Source: Azospirillum agricola (GTDB lineage Bacteria; Pseudomonadota; Alphaproteobacteria; Azospirillales; Azospirillaceae). From it: 64,000 bases of DNA. The stretch is from NCBI RefSeq assembly GCF_017876095.1, contig NZ_JAGINM010000002.1, positions 399,427 to 463,426 of the forward strand, written 5' to 3'. Both the position numbers and the translations under genes were made by a program. How positions within the stretch are numbered: the first letter of the stretch is position 1; the number at the start of each line of letters is the position of its first letter. The notes under the pieces were generated by a model, which was not told where the DNA came from, ran no database searches, and saw nothing but the letters and a program-made list of their open reading frames with translations. This document shows positions 27,469 through 36,906 of the stretch, piece by piece.

Positions 27469-30183
27469 GTGTCCGACACCGCCGCCCCCGCAGCAGCCAC
27501 CGCAGCCGCCACCATCGTCATCCCGCCCGACGCCACGCCGATGATGGCGCAGTATCTGGAGATCAAGCGGGCGCACGCCGACTGCCTGCTGTTCTACCGG
27601 ATGGGCGATTTCTACGAGATGTTCTTCGACGACGCGGTCAACGCGGCGGCGGCGCTGGACATCGCGCTGACCAAGCGCGGCCAGCATCTGGGCGAGGATA
27701 TCCCGATGTGCGGCGTCCCGGTCCACAGCCACGAGAACTATCTGCTGCGCCTGATCCGCCTGGGCTTCCGCGTCGCCATCTGCGAGCAGATGGAGGACCC
27801 GTCGGAGGCGAAGAAGCGCGGCGCCAAATCGGTGGTCAAGCGCGGCGTCATCCGCATCGTCACCCCCGGCACGCTGACCGAGGACAGCCTGCTCGATTCG
27901 CGCTCCTCCAACTGGCTGGCGGCGGTGGCGGAGACGGCCGGCGGGGTCGGGCTCGCCTGGCTGGAGATGTCGACCGGCGAGCTGGTGGTGCAGCCGGTCG
28001 AGCGCGCGGGACTGGGGGCGGCGCTCGGGAGGCTCGACCCGCAGGAGGTTCTGATCTCCGAGAAGCTCGGCCAGCAGCCCGACCTGTTCGAGCTGTGGGG
28101 CGAGTGGAAGTCCCGCCTGACCGTGCAGCCCACCCCGCGATTCGACAGCGAGAACGGCCGGCAGCGCCTGCTGGCGCTCTACGGGGTCGGCACGCTCGAC
28201 GCCTTCGGCAGCTTCACCCGCGCCGAGGTGGCGGCGGCCGGCGCCCTGGTCGGCTATGTCGAGCTGACGCAGAAGGGCCGGGTTCCCCGCCTGTCGCCGC
28301 CACGCCGGGTCGGGCCGGGCGCGGTGATCGAGATCGACGCCTCGACCCGCCGCAATCTGGAGCTGACCCGCACCATGAACGGCGAGCGGCGCGGCAGCCT
28401 GCTCGCCACCATCGACCGCACGGTGACGGGGGCCGGCGCCCGCCTGCTGGCCGCCCACCTGTCGGCGCCGCTGACCGACCCGGCCGCCATCGCCAAGCGG
28501 CTCGACATGGTCGAGTTCGCGCTCAACGAGGAGCGGCTGCGCGGCGAGCTGCGCGAGACGCTGAAGCGCTGCCCCGACCTGGAACGCGCGCTGTCGCGGC
28601 TGACGCTGGGGCGCGGCGGCCCGCGCGATCTGGCGGCGGTGCGCGACGGGCTGCTCCAGTCCGGCGCGGTGCGGCATCTGCTGAGCAACATCGGGCCGCT
28701 GCCGGACGGGCTGGGCGTGGTCGACAAGCGGCTGGGCGAGCACACGGAACTGGTCGGCCAGCTCGGCCAGGCGCTGGCGGCGGAGCTGCCGCTGCTGGCC
28801 CGCGACGGAGGCTTCATCGCGCCGGGCTATTCCTACGCGCTCGACGAGCTGGTGACGCTGCGCGACGAGAGCCGCCGGCTGATCGCCGGCCTCCAGGCGA
28901 AATACGCCGGGATCGCCGGGGTGCCGGCGCTGAAGATCAAGCACAACAACGTGCTGGGCTATCACATCGAGGTCACGGCCGCCCACGCCGACAAGCTGAT
29001 GTCGGACAAGGGGCGCGAGGTCTTCATGCACCGCCAGACCATGGCGAACGCCGTGCGCTTCGGCACGGTGGAGCTGTCGGACCTGGAGCGCCGCATTTCC
29101 GAGGCCGCCGACAAGGCGCTGGCGGTCGAGCTGGAGCTGTTCGCCGATCTGGTCGAGGAGGTGACGAGCCGCGCCGACGCCATCGCCCAGGCAGCCCACG
29201 CGCTGGCGGCTCTCGACGTCGCCACCTCTCTGGCCGAGCTGGCGATGGAGCGGCGCTATTCCCGCCCGCTGGTCGACGGCTCGCTGGCTTTCGACATCCG
29301 CGGCGGGCGCCACCCGGTGGTCGAGGCGATGCTGGATTCCGCCAACAGCGGGCCTTTCGTCGCCAACGACTGCGATCTGGCGACCGACAACCGGCTGTGG
29401 CTGCTGACCGGCCCGAACATGGCCGGCAAATCCACCTTCCTGCGGCAGAACGCGCTGATCGCCGTGCTGGCGCAGATGGGGAGTTTCGTGCCGGCCGACC
29501 ACGCCCACATCGGGTCGGTGGACCGGCTCTACAGCCGCGTCGGCGCCGCCGACGATCTGGCGCGCGGCCGTTCCACCTTCATGGTCGAGATGGTCGAGAC
29601 CGCCGCCATCCTCAACCAGTCCGGCCCGCGCGCGCTGGTGATCCTCGACGAGATCGGGCGCGGCACGGCGACCTTCGACGGCCTGTCGATCGCCTGGGCC
29701 TGCGTGGAGAACCTGCACGACGTCAACCGCTGCCGCGCGCTGTTCGCCACCCACTACCACGAGCTGACCATGCTGGCGGCCAAGCTGCCGGCGCTGTCCT
29801 GCCACACCATGCGCATCAAGGAATGGCAGGGCGACGTGGTGTTCCTGCACGAGGTGACGGCGGGCTCGGCCGACCGCAGCTACGGCATCCACGTCGCCAA
29901 GCTGGCCGGCCTGCCGCCGGCGGTGGTCGGGCGGGCGGAGGCGGTGCTGAAGCTGCTGGAATCGGGCGACCAGAACGCGGCGATCCACCGCTTGGCCGAG
30001 GATCTGCCGCTGTTCAGCGCGGCGCTGAAACGCGCGCCGGCTCCGGCTGCCGAGGCGGCGCCGGCCGCCCCGGCCGGTCCTTCTCCAGTGGAGGAAGCGC
30101 TGCTCGCCATCGACCCGGACAGCCTCACCCCGCGCGCCGCGCTGGAGGAACTGTACCGGCTGCGGGGGCTCGTGCAGCGGTAA
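27469..30183 (+). CDS. mutS: DNA mismatch repair protein MutS
   Basis: MutS recognises mismatches and starts repair. The mismatch-stacking Phe48-x-Glu50 lies in [13 protein letters not shown]. The Walker [11 protein letters not shown] is at about 647-656, with Walker [17 protein letters not shown] and THYHE further on. I start at the GTG at 27469, giving 904 residues with the N-terminal extension (to [12 protein letters not shown]) usual for alphaproteobacterial MutS; the ribosome binding site is weak. The earlier ATG at 27325 is in frame but in arginine/proline-rich sequence. MutL is not in the window. Confidence 0.96.
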   Translation: MSDTAAPAAATAAATIVIPPDATPMMAQYLEIKRAHADCLLFYRMGDFYEMFFDDAVNAAAALDIALTKRGQHLGEDIPMCGVPVHSHENYLLRLIRLGFRVAICEQMEDPSEAKKRGAKSVVKRGVIRIVTPGTLTEDSLLDSRSSNWLAAVAETAGGVGLAWLEMSTGELVVQPVERAGLGAALGRLDPQEVLISEKLGQQPDLFELWGEWKSRLTVQPTPRFDSENGRQRLLALYGVGTLDAFGSFTRAEVAAAGALVGYVELTQKGRVPRLSPPRRVGPGAVIEIDASTRRNLELTRTMNGERRGSLLATIDRTVTGAGARLLAAHLSAPLTDPAAIAKRLDMVEFALNEERLRGELRETLKRCPDLERALSRLTLGRGGPRDLAAVRDGLLQSGAVRHLLSNIGPLPDGLGVVDKRLGEHTELVGQLGQALAAELPLLARDGGFIAPGYSYALDELVTLRDESRRLIAGLQAKYAGIAGVPALKIKHNNVLGYHIEVTAAHADKLMSDKGREVFMHRQTMANAVRFGTVELSDLERRISEAADKALAVELELFADLVEEVTSRADAIAQAAHALAALDVATSLAELAMERRYSRPLVDGSLAFDIRGGRHPVVEAMLDSANSGPFVANDCDLATDNRLWLLTGPNMAGKSTFLRQNALIAVLAQMGSFVPADHAHIGSVDRLYSRVGAADDLARGRSTFMVEMVETAAILNQSGPRALVILDEIGRGTATFDGLSIAWACVENLHDVNRCRALFATHYHELTMLAAKLPALSCHTMRIKEWQGDVVFLHEVTAGSADRSYGIHVAKLAGLPPAVVGRAEAVLKLLESGDQNAAIHRLAEDLPLFSAALKRAPAPAAEAAPAAPAGPSPVEEALLAIDPDSLTPRAALEELYRLRGLVQR

Positions 30184-30240
30184 GCAGGATTGGGGGGCGA
30201 GCGTCGTGGGGGCAAGCGTCGCCGGCCCACCCGGTCCTCT

Positions 30241-31065
30241 TCACCCAAACAGCCGCCCGTGCAACGCCCGCCAGCTCTCCGCGTCGGGCGCCAGCAGCAA
30301 GCTGCCGTTCAACGCGGTCGGCCGGTAGGGCACGCCATCCGCAGTCCCGCCGACCAGCGCCGCGTGGCCGCCGGCCTCGGCGTGCAGCAGCACGCCCGCC
30401 GCATGGTCCCACGGCATCAGCCGGTGATAGAGCGAGTAATGCGCCCGCCCCTCCAGCAGCCGAAGATACTCCTGCGCGGCGCTGGACAGGCACACGCGCT
30501 CGCCCAGCCCGGCGCTGCGTTCCTCCAGCCGCGCGGCCATCGCCTCGCCGCAGAAGCGAGTGGACAGGGCGCCCACCATGTCGGGCAGCGGCACCGCGTC
30601 GGCCACCCGCGCCCGGCGCCCGTCGAGCCACGCCCCCTCCCCCTTCACCGCCGTCGCCATGCGGCCGTCGATGGGATCGTGGATCCAGCCGGCGATGGTC
30701 TCGCCCTTCTGCGCCAGCGCGACGATCACCGCGAAGAGCGGGCGTCCCTCGGCGAAGTTCAGCGTCCCGTCCACCGGATCGATGATCCACACCGGGTCGT
30801 CTCCCTGGAGTCGATCGAGGACGCGCGGATTCTCCGACGCCGCCTCCTCGCCGATCACGCGGCTGCCGGGCAGCAGGTCGGCGAGCGCCGGGGTCAGCGC
30901 CCGTTCCGCGGCCTCGTCGGCCAGCGTCACCAGATCCATCGGACCGGTCTTCTGGCGGATGCCGTCGGCGGCGAGATTGCGGAACCAGGGCAAAATCTCC
31001 GCCTTGGCGACGGAACGGATCAGGTCGGACACCCGGTCGATGTCGGGTTGGGCGAAGCGTGTCAC
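30241..31065 (-). CDS. Inositol monophosphatase family protein
   Basis: The product has 274 residues with the family's metal and substrate motifs: IGEEAA (Glu73/74), DPVDGT at 96-101 and MPWDHAAG near the C-terminus. The substrate could be inositol-1-phosphate, histidinol phosphate or 3'-phosphoadenosine; the motifs do not separate these. The start is a GTG overlapping the TGA of the upstream proline-rich protein gene (GTGA), so the two are coupled. Confidence 0.88.
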   Translation of the reverse strand: MTRFAQPDIDRVSDLIRSVAKAEILPWFRNLAADGIRQKTGPMDLVTLADEAAERALTPALADLLPGSRVIGEEAASENPRVLDRLQGDDPVWIIDPVDGTLNFAEGRPLFAVIVALAQKGETIAGWIHDPIDGRMATAVKGEGAWLDGRRARVADAVPLPDMVGALSTRFCGEAMAARLEERSAGLGERVCLSSAAQEYLRLLEGRAHYSLYHRLMPWDHAAGVLLHAEAGGHAALVGGTADGVPYRPTALNGSLLLAPDAESWRALHGRLFG

Positions 31066-31670
31066 GGCTTGGCTCTCGTCGGAATTGGTTTGGACGTCGG
31101 CGTCGAATCGCGTTGCAGGGTCGGGCCGGCGGCCGAGGGGTTGGTCAGCAGCACCTTGCCGTCCAGGCCGCTGTCCTTCAACGCCTTGGCCAGCGCGTCG
31201 AAGGTCGCCTTGTCGGCAGCCGCCGCGGCGGCGGCCTTCGCCGGATCGTGCGGCGGCGGCAAGGGCGGTGGTGGCGGTGCGCCCGCACCCGGCGGAGGCG
31301 GTGCGCCGGGACCGGACAACGGCGGCGGAACGGGAAACGCCAGCACCGGTTCCGGTTCGGGCGGGGGCGGCTGCCACATACGGAAGCAATCGGTGAAGGC
31401 GGCTTCCTTGCAGGCCTTCAGCAGATCGACCGCGTCGGGCGCCACGACGACCGGCTCCGGCGGGACGATGGGAAACTCCATCGGCGGCGGCGGCAGCGGA
31501 TCCTCGGGCGGCTCCTCCGGTTCCTCGACATAGCCCGGCGGCAGCGGCGGAGGCCGTCCGCCCGGTGGCTGCTGGGCCGCGACGGGACCACCCGCCAGCG
31601 CGAGCATCAGCGGCAGAAAGGCGAAGCGAGCACGCACGAAGGAACCGGGCTGGTGGAGAACGCGCCACAT
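31062..31670 (-). CDS. Proline-rich exported protein
   Basis: The 202-residue product has a signal peptide (RARFAFLPLMLALAGGPVAAQ) and then long Pro-rich stretches (PGGRPPPLPPGYVEEPEEPP, PPPGAGAPPPPPLPPPH). A Cys-containing segment LKACKEAAFTDCFRMWQ lies in the middle and an Ala/Lys-rich helix near the C-terminus. No enzyme motif is seen. It may span the periplasm or bind the cell wall. The ATG sits in the loop of a 7-bp hairpin and lacks a Shine-Dalgarno. It ends in a GTGA overlap with the phosphatase gene. Confidence 0.75.
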   Translation of the reverse strand: MWRVLHQPGSFVRARFAFLPLMLALAGGPVAAQQPPGGRPPPLPPGYVEEPEEPPEDPLPPPPMEFPIVPPEPVVVAPDAVDLLKACKEAAFTDCFRMWQPPPPEPEPVLAFPVPPPLSGPGAPPPPGAGAPPPPPLPPPHDPAKAAAAAAADKATFDALAKALKDSGLDGKVLLTNPSAAGPTLQRDSTPTSKPIPTRAKP

Positions 31671-31706
31671 TATGGCGCGCGGTCCCCCCGCCCGTCACGC
31701 GGCAAG

Positions 31707-32018
31707 TCAGGCGGCGGCCCGGTGATGCCGTCCGTTGTCATAGCCGCCATGGCCATCGTCGCGCCCGTCATAGCCGCGCGCCGCCAGCTCGTCGCGGATC
31801 GCGTCGATCTTGGCGGCCTCGTGGGGATGGGTTTCCAGGGCGGCTGCCTCCACGACGAGGAGCAGCAGCCGCTTCCGGCCTTCCGGCGTGCGCGACCACT
31901 CCTGGAGACGAAGCAGAGCCGCTCCCGGCGGAAGCCTCTCCTTTCGCGCCACCAAGCTCACCTGATCGGCGAGGAAAGCCGTGATCGAAAAGCACGACGG
32001 GTCGGTTTGCAACCGCAT
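31707..32018 (-). CDS. Hypothetical protein (103 aa)
   Basis: The product is a small soluble protein of unknown function. MRLQTDPSCFSITAFLADQV is followed by a helical segment (RLQEWSRTPEGRKRLLLLVVEAA) and a Gly/His/Asp-rich tail (GYDGRDDGHGGYDNGRHH) that could bind metal. A strong AGGAGGAGG lies just upstream of the ATG at 32018, which fixes the start. It lies between hflX and the proline-rich protein gene, all on the minus strand. Confidence 0.7.
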   Translation of the reverse strand: MRLQTDPSCFSITAFLADQVSLVARKERLPPGAALLRLQEWSRTPEGRKRLLLLVVEAAALETHPHEAAKIDAIRDELAARGYDGRDDGHGGYDNGRHHRAAA

Positions 32019-32179
32019 TGGCAGTCCTCCTCCTGGGAGCGAGCACGCTCCGTTGCTATAATTGTTGGCAACGGAAGAAATCACCACGCCGCATTCGTCT
32101 TAAGACCGGAGTGGGATGCAACGGGTCATACCCCCCGTCGCACCCCTTCTCTTTCGGTCAGCACCAGGAGTTGAAAAGG

Positions 32180-33511
32180 TCACTGCTGAGACGGCTGGAA
32201 CCTCTTTTCGAACCGCGCCAGATCGGCGGGATCGAGCGAGACGTGGAGATGCGCCTGCTCCTCGTCGTCGCGGCGGTCCAGCACCTCGCCCTTGGCGTAG
32301 AGCCAGGCGAGCGCCGCCCCGTCGCCGAGCGCCACCGTCAGGTCGACGACCTGCCGGTGAGCGTTCATCCGTTCGTCCAGCAGCCGGTCGAGCGCGTCGA
32401 ACCCCTCGCCGGTGATGGCCGACACCGCCACCGCGCGCGGGTTGCGGGCCGTCTGGGCCAGCACCGCCGCCCGGCTGTCGGCGTCGAGCGCGTCGATCTT
32501 GTTGAACACCTCGATCACGCGGTCGTCGCTGTCCGGGTCGATCTCCATGTCGGCCAGCACCGCGTGCACGTCCGCCCGCTGCGCGTCGCTGTCGATGTGG
32601 GCGATGTCGCGGACATGCAGGATGATGTCGGCGGCGTCGACCTCCTCCAGCGTGGCGCGGAAGGCGGCGACAAGGCCGTGCGGCAGGTCGGAGATGAAGC
32701 CCACCGTGTCCGACAGGATCACCTTGCGCCCCGACGGCAGCGTCACCTGCCGCATGGTCGGATCCAGCGTGGCGAACAGCAGATCCTTGGCGAAGACGTC
32801 GGCGTTGGCCAGCCGGTTGAACAGGGTGGACTTGCCGGCGTTGGTGTAGCCGACCAGCGCCACCACCGGGTAGGGCACCTTGGCGCGCGCCTTGCGGTGC
32901 AGGCCGCGGGTGCGCCGCACCTCCTCCAGCTCCTTCTTGATCTTGATGATGCGGTCGCCGATCAGGCGGCGATCCATCTCGAGCTGCGATTCGCCGGGAC
33001 CGCCAAGGAAGCCGAAGCCGCCGCGCTGGCGTTCCAGGTGGGTCCAGGAGCGGACCAGCCGGGATTTCTGGTAGGTCAGCGAAGCCAGCTCGACCTGGAG
33101 CATGCCTTCCCGCGTGCGGGCGCGGGCGCCGAAGATCTCCAGAATCAAGCCGGTCCGGTCGATGACCTTGGCCTTCAGCGCCTTTTCCAGGTTGCGCTGC
33201 TGCACCGGGGACAGGGCGTGGTCGAGGATGACGAGGCTCGCCTCGTGCTCCTCCACCAGCTCCGCCAGGTGCTCCACGGTGCCGGAGCCGAGCAGGGTCG
33301 AGGGTTGCGGGCGGTTGACCTTGGCGCATTCGGCGTGGACGACGTCCAGCTCGATCGCCAGGGCAAGACCGACCGCTTCCTCCAGACGGGATTCGGGAGG
33401 ACGGATGGCCCCGTCCGCCTCTTGGCGGAGGACGGGGTGGACCACGATGGCCCGGCTGGCACCCAGCGGTGCCGAGCCTTCGCCATTGGTCAAGGGATCA
33501 GACGCTTTCAC
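32180..33511 (-). CDS. hflX: Ribosome-associated GTPase HflX
   Basis: HflX binds the 50S subunit and splits stalled ribosomes. The 443-residue product has the HflX N-terminal domain ([28 protein letters not shown]), the Gly-rich [20 protein letters not shown] linker, and the GTPase with G1 [10 protein letters not shown]3 DTVGFI and G4 NKID. It overlaps hfq by 14 bases, the usual alphaproteobacterial arrangement. Confidence 0.97.
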   Translation of the reverse strand: MKASDPLTNGEGSAPLGASRAIVVHPVLRQEADGAIRPPESRLEEAVGLALAIELDVVHAECAKVNRPQPSTLLGSGTVEHLAELVEEHEASLVILDHALSPVQQRNLEKALKAKVIDRTGLILEIFGARARTREGMLQVELASLTYQKSRLVRSWTHLERQRGGFGFLGGPGESQLEMDRRLIGDRIIKIKKELEEVRRTRGLHRKARAKVPYPVVALVGYTNAGKSTLFNRLANADVFAKDLLFATLDPTMRQVTLPSGRKVILSDTVGFISDLPHGLVAAFRATLEEVDAADIILHVRDIAHIDSDAQRADVHAVLADMEIDPDSDDRVIEVFNKIDALDADSRAAVLAQTARNPRAVAVSAITGEGFDALDRLLDERMNAHRQVVDLTVALGDGAALAWLYAKGEVLDRRDDEEQAHLHVSLDPADLARFEKRFQPSQQ

Positions 33512-33746
33512 CTTCCTTGGGCGGCTCGAACAGTTGAATGGGATGCGCCGGCATGACCGTCGAAATTGCGTGCTTGTAGACCAGCTGCGAATGCGCGTCG
33601 CGCCGCAGCAGAACCGAGAAGTTGTCGAACCAAGTGATGATGCCCTGAAGTTTCACGCCATTCACGAGAAAGACGGTAACGGGAGTCTTGTTCTTGCGGA
33701 CGTGGTTGAGAAACACGTCCTGGACGTTCTGGCTTTTTTCAGACAT
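33498..33746 (-). CDS. hfq: RNA chaperone Hfq
   Basis: Hfq forms a hexamer that pairs small RNAs with mRNAs. The 82-residue product has the Sm1 motif ([23 protein letters not shown]) and the Sm2 motif YKHAIST; the N-terminus [14 protein letters not shown] is typical. It is translated just ahead of hflX. The HAD gene follows upstream on the same strand after 94 bases, which could hold the hfq promoter. Confidence 0.99.
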   Translation of the reverse strand: MSEKSQNVQDVFLNHVRKNKTPVTVFLVNGVKLQGIITWFDNFSVLLRRDAHSQLVYKHAISTVMPAHPIQLFEPPKEGESV

Positions 33747-33840
33747 TTATATGCCCCCTTCTTCAATGTTCTTGGGACCCCTTGCGACAGGCGGTCCGCT
33801 CCCCGTTCAAGCCGTCGGTTTGGTGTGTCTCGACACCGTC

Positions 33841-34554
33841 TCAAACACCCGACTGGACGGATATGGTATCACCACCGCCGCCAACCAAGCCACACAAGGC
33901 TTCGCAATCGGCGTGACGGTGGGCGGGCGGAAACCGTTCGAAACCGCTTCCCTCGCCAAGCCCTATTAGCACCGGAACCAGCCCCGCGCCATGGGCGCAT
34001 TCCATGTCGATGTCGGCGTCGCCCAAAAACCAGACGTCCGGGCCGGGCGGCAGTCCCGCCGGCTCCAGCGCCATCAGCACCGGCGCGCCGTGCGGCTTGT
34101 CGAAGGCGGCGTCCTGGGCACCGACCAGCCGGCCGAAATAGCCGCTCCAGCCCAGCGCCTCCGCCTCGGCGCGCAGGAACTTCCCGTTCTTGTTCGACAC
34201 CACCGCCTGGTAGACGCCGCGCTCGGCGAAGCTCCGCAGCAGCGATTCGGCGCCGGGCAGCGGGCGGAGATGGTCGAGGTGATGCGCGGCGAAATAGGCG
34301 TAGAACAGGTCGCGGGCCTCGGTCCAGCGCTCGCCGAAGATGCGGGGGAAGCTGTCGCGCAGCGACTGCTTGATGCGGATTCGCGCCTCCTCCTCGCTCC
34401 ACGGGGCCAGATCGAAGGAAACCAGCGCGTGATTCAGGGCCGAGCGCACGGTGCCCCAATTGTCCACCAGCGTGTTGTCCCAGTCGTAGAGGACGGCGCG
34501 CGGCAGGGGCAAACGGTCAGGCGTCGAACGGTCAGGCGTCGAACGGTCAGGCAA
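33841..34554 (-). CDS. HAD-family hydrolase with repeat-encoded N-terminus
   Basis: A haloacid-dehalogenase phosphatase of the phosphoglycolate-phosphatase type, with nucleophile motif YDWDNTLVD, motif II VVSNKNG, Lys in FDKPHG and motif IV FLGDADIDM. The start is uncertain: TTG at 34554 after GGGGGAT gives 237 residues and an N-terminus LPDRSTPDRSTPDR encoded by a 15-bp tandem repeat. A longer frame begins at 34692 but is poor in family features. Substrate unknown. Confidence 0.82.
   Translation of the reverse strand: MPDRSTPDRSTPDRLPLPRAVLYDWDNTLVDNWGTVRSALNHALVSFDLAPWSEEEARIRIKQSLRDSFPRIFGERWTEARDLFYAYFAAHHLDHLRPLPGAESLLRSFAERGVYQAVVSNKNGKFLRAEAEALGWSGYFGRLVGAQDAAFDKPHGAPVLMALEPAGLPPGPDVWFLGDADIDMECAHGAGLVPVLIGLGEGSGFERFPPAHRHADCEALCGLVGGGGDTISVQSGV
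34512..34552. repeat. 15-bp tandem repeat inside the HAD N-terminus
   Basis: The unit AACGGTCAGGCGTCG occurs at 34512 and 34527, and an 11-base third copy begins at 34542. Read on the minus strand it encodes a Ser-Thr-Pro-Asp-Arg repeat. The period is a multiple of three, so copy-number change would keep the frame. Confidence 0.85.
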
Positions 34555-34806
34555 GGCATCCCCCAAAATCTGTCTGCACGGAAGGAAAAGCCGGAATTCC
34601 CCGTTTCCGCAAACGCCGTTTCCACACATGGGCCTTGCGGCAGCAGCCGTGGAGCCCTTCCGGGCGCCGAAGGCGGGATCTTCACCCGGCAACGCGACAA
34701 ATTCGGCACTTTCCGGCCGCTTCGCCGTGGCTCCGTTGCGTGGAGCGGCGCTTTGACCTTAGGGTATTGGCACTGCCCCATTTTTCTCCGCGATGAAGAC
34801 GTGCCG

Positions 34807-35838
34807 ATGTCCCAGCCTCCGCAGTCCCGCTCGAACGATTTCGCCCAGACCTTCAACGCGGCCCACGGCGAAGGCGGGCTGACGCGGGTGTCGGTCGCGC
34901 ACATCCTCCAGCGCATCCAGTCCGACCCCGCCTATCTGTTCGGCCAGGAATTGAAACAGGGGGCCGGACAATGCCCCTTCCACAAGGGGGAGGACGGCGG
35001 CGCCCCCGCCCTGCCGCAGGACGACGCCGACAAGATCCTCGTCAACACGCTGCTGGCCTTCCTGTTCAACCGCCTACGCGACCATATCGCGCTGAAGATG
35101 CCGCTGAACGAGTCCGGGCAGCTGATGCTGCCGATCCCGCCGCGCTCGCCCCACGGGCTCGATCCGGCCGACCGCGACGCCATGGCGGCGGCGGCGCCCG
35201 ACGTCTTCTGCTCGGTTCTGCGCGACGCCACCTGCCACCTGCTCGACGGTCTGATCAGCGGCTGGGTCGTCGAGCTGCTGAAGGAGGAGGAGCATTACCG
35301 CTCCCTCGGCTCGGGCGAGATCTCCCTCGACGCGGCGGCGACCTTCGTGCTGCGCACGGCGCTGGAGGAGTCCCCCCTCTACCAGCGCGCCGGCTACGAC
35401 ATGCTGTCGATCACCAAGACCGGCAGCCACACCGCGATCCACATCTGCTGGGCGCTGGTCGAGGCCGCGCCGTTGCTGGTGCCGGGACGCGACGCCGCCT
35501 TCTACGACGACCTCGTCCGCCGCAGCCTGAAGCAGATCCTGCCGCTCTCCATGGCCAGCCTCGGCATGCTGGTCCATTACATGGAGGAAAGCGGGATCGA
35601 GCCGCATGACGGGCTCGCCGTCCACCGGCTGCCCGCGAACCAGACCGCCTTCGTGCTGGACGATGCCGGGCTGATCCGCCTGAACGGCGCCCCCATCGTG
35701 ACCTTCGCCAAGCCCGGCGAGCGCTACTACACCGGCTGTCCGGCCTTCTACACGACCGGGCTGATCAAGCTGTACCTCGACATCGCCGCCGGGCTGGCGC
35801 TCGACTACCACGCCTACGACCGTTTGCAGGAGGCTTGA
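34807..35838 (+). CDS. Conserved protein of unknown function, first of two tandem paralogues
   Basis: I do not recognise the family. The 343-residue soluble product shares with the next gene GYDMLSITKTGSHTA, CHLLD, RRSLKQILPL and GERYYTGCPAFY, plus an N-terminal CPFH. The conserved Cys and His could bind metal, which is inference only. It has no signal peptide or membrane helix. I chose the ATG at 34807 (MSQPPQSRSNDFAQ); the ribosome binding site is weak. It is divergent from the HAD gene and 4 bases from its paralogue, so the pair is co-transcribed. Confidence 0.75.
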   Translation: MSQPPQSRSNDFAQTFNAAHGEGGLTRVSVAHILQRIQSDPAYLFGQELKQGAGQCPFHKGEDGGAPALPQDDADKILVNTLLAFLFNRLRDHIALKMPLNESGQLMLPIPPRSPHGLDPADRDAMAAAAPDVFCSVLRDATCHLLDGLISGWVVELLKEEEHYRSLGSGEISLDAAATFVLRTALEESPLYQRAGYDMLSITKTGSHTAIHICWALVEAAPLLVPGRDAAFYDDLVRRSLKQILPLSMASLGMLVHYMEESGIEPHDGLAVHRLPANQTAFVLDDAGLIRLNGAPIVTFAKPGERYYTGCPAFYTTGLIKLYLDIAAGLALDYHAYDRLQEA

Positions 35839-35842
35839 GCCC

Positions 35843-36853
35843 ATGGCCCGCGCCAACAATTTCGCCCTCGCCTACCTCGCCGCGCACGAGGAGGCGGGGA
35901 TGACGCGGATCAACCTCGCCCCCCTGCTCCACCGCATCGCCGAGGACCCGAACTGTCTGTTCGGCGAGGAGTTGCAGGCGCTCGGCGGCCATTGCCCGGT
36001 CCACGCCGACACCCGCAAGGAGGATTACGAGAAGGTCGTCATCAACACGCTGCTGGCGATGCTGTACGGCGACCTGCGCGACCACATCGTCGCCCGCATG
36101 CCGCTGGACGACGATGGCCATGTGATCCTGCCCAACCCGCCGGATTCGCCGCATGGGCTGGACGTCACCGACCCGGCCGCGCTGGACGCGGCCGATCCCG
36201 ACCGTCTGGTCGGCTTCCTGCGCGATTCCATCTGCCATCTGCTCGACGCCATCATCAAGGAGTGGGCGATCAAGGTGATGGTCGAGGAGGACCGCTGCCG
36301 TGCCGAGGGCACCATCAGCGAGATGGCCGCCGCCTCCTACCTGCTGGCGCAGGCGCTGGAAAGCTCCGTGCTGCACTCGCCGTCCGGCTACGACATGGTG
36401 TCGATCACCAAGACCGGCAGCCACACCGCCCTGCACGTCTGCTGGAACCTGCTGGAATCGGCGCCACTGCTGCGCCCGGGCCTCAGCGCCGCCGACTACG
36501 AGGATCTGGCGCGCCGCAGCCTGAAGCAGATCCTGCCGCTGGCGATGGGCAGCCTCGGCATGCTGTGCCAGTTCATGGCCGCCGGGCGGATCGAGGCCGA
36601 CGACCATCAGGCCATCCATCCGCTGGATCCCGACCAGAGCGCCTTCGTCTACGACGAGGACCAGAACGTCATCCTGCTGAACCCCGACCTGATCGAGCCG
36701 ACCGCCATGGCGGGAGAGCGCCATTACACAGGCTGTCCGGCCTTCTACGCCAACGGCCTGATCAACCTGTACATGGAGATCGTGCTCGCGCTGGGCGCCC
36801 GCTACGGCATCTACCGGCGTTTGCAGGGCCGCTTCACCGGCGAGGCCGCTTGA
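35843..36853 (+). CDS. Conserved protein of unknown function, second of two tandem paralogues
   Basis: The product has 336 residues and aligns end to end with the preceding protein. By eye roughly half the positions are identical in the core blocks GYDMVSITKTGSHTA, SPHGLD, CHLLDAI, RRSLKQILPLAMGSLGML and GERHYTGCPAFY. The N-terminal CPVH replaces CPFH. It is an old duplication, since the two have clearly diverged at both ends. It lies 53 bases upstream of the phosphatase-like gene on the same strand, so all three may form an operon. Confidence 0.78.
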   Translation: MARANNFALAYLAAHEEAGMTRINLAPLLHRIAEDPNCLFGEELQALGGHCPVHADTRKEDYEKVVINTLLAMLYGDLRDHIVARMPLDDDGHVILPNPPDSPHGLDVTDPAALDAADPDRLVGFLRDSICHLLDAIIKEWAIKVMVEEDRCRAEGTISEMAAASYLLAQALESSVLHSPSGYDMVSITKTGSHTALHVCWNLLESAPLLRPGLSAADYEDLARRSLKQILPLAMGSLGMLCQFMAAGRIEADDHQAIHPLDPDQSAFVYDEDQNVILLNPDLIEPTAMAGERHYTGCPAFYANGLINLYMEIVLALGARYGIYRRLQGRFTGEAA

Positions 36854-36906
36854 CGCCGCCCGCCGCGCGCCTATGTTGGCGCCCGTAGCATCCGGAAGGG
36901 TTCCCG

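Noticed and set aside
34769..34790. Sigma-54-like sequence TTGGCAC upstream of the paralogue pair
   Set aside because: The -24-like GG is present but the base pair GC required ten bases later is replaced by TT.
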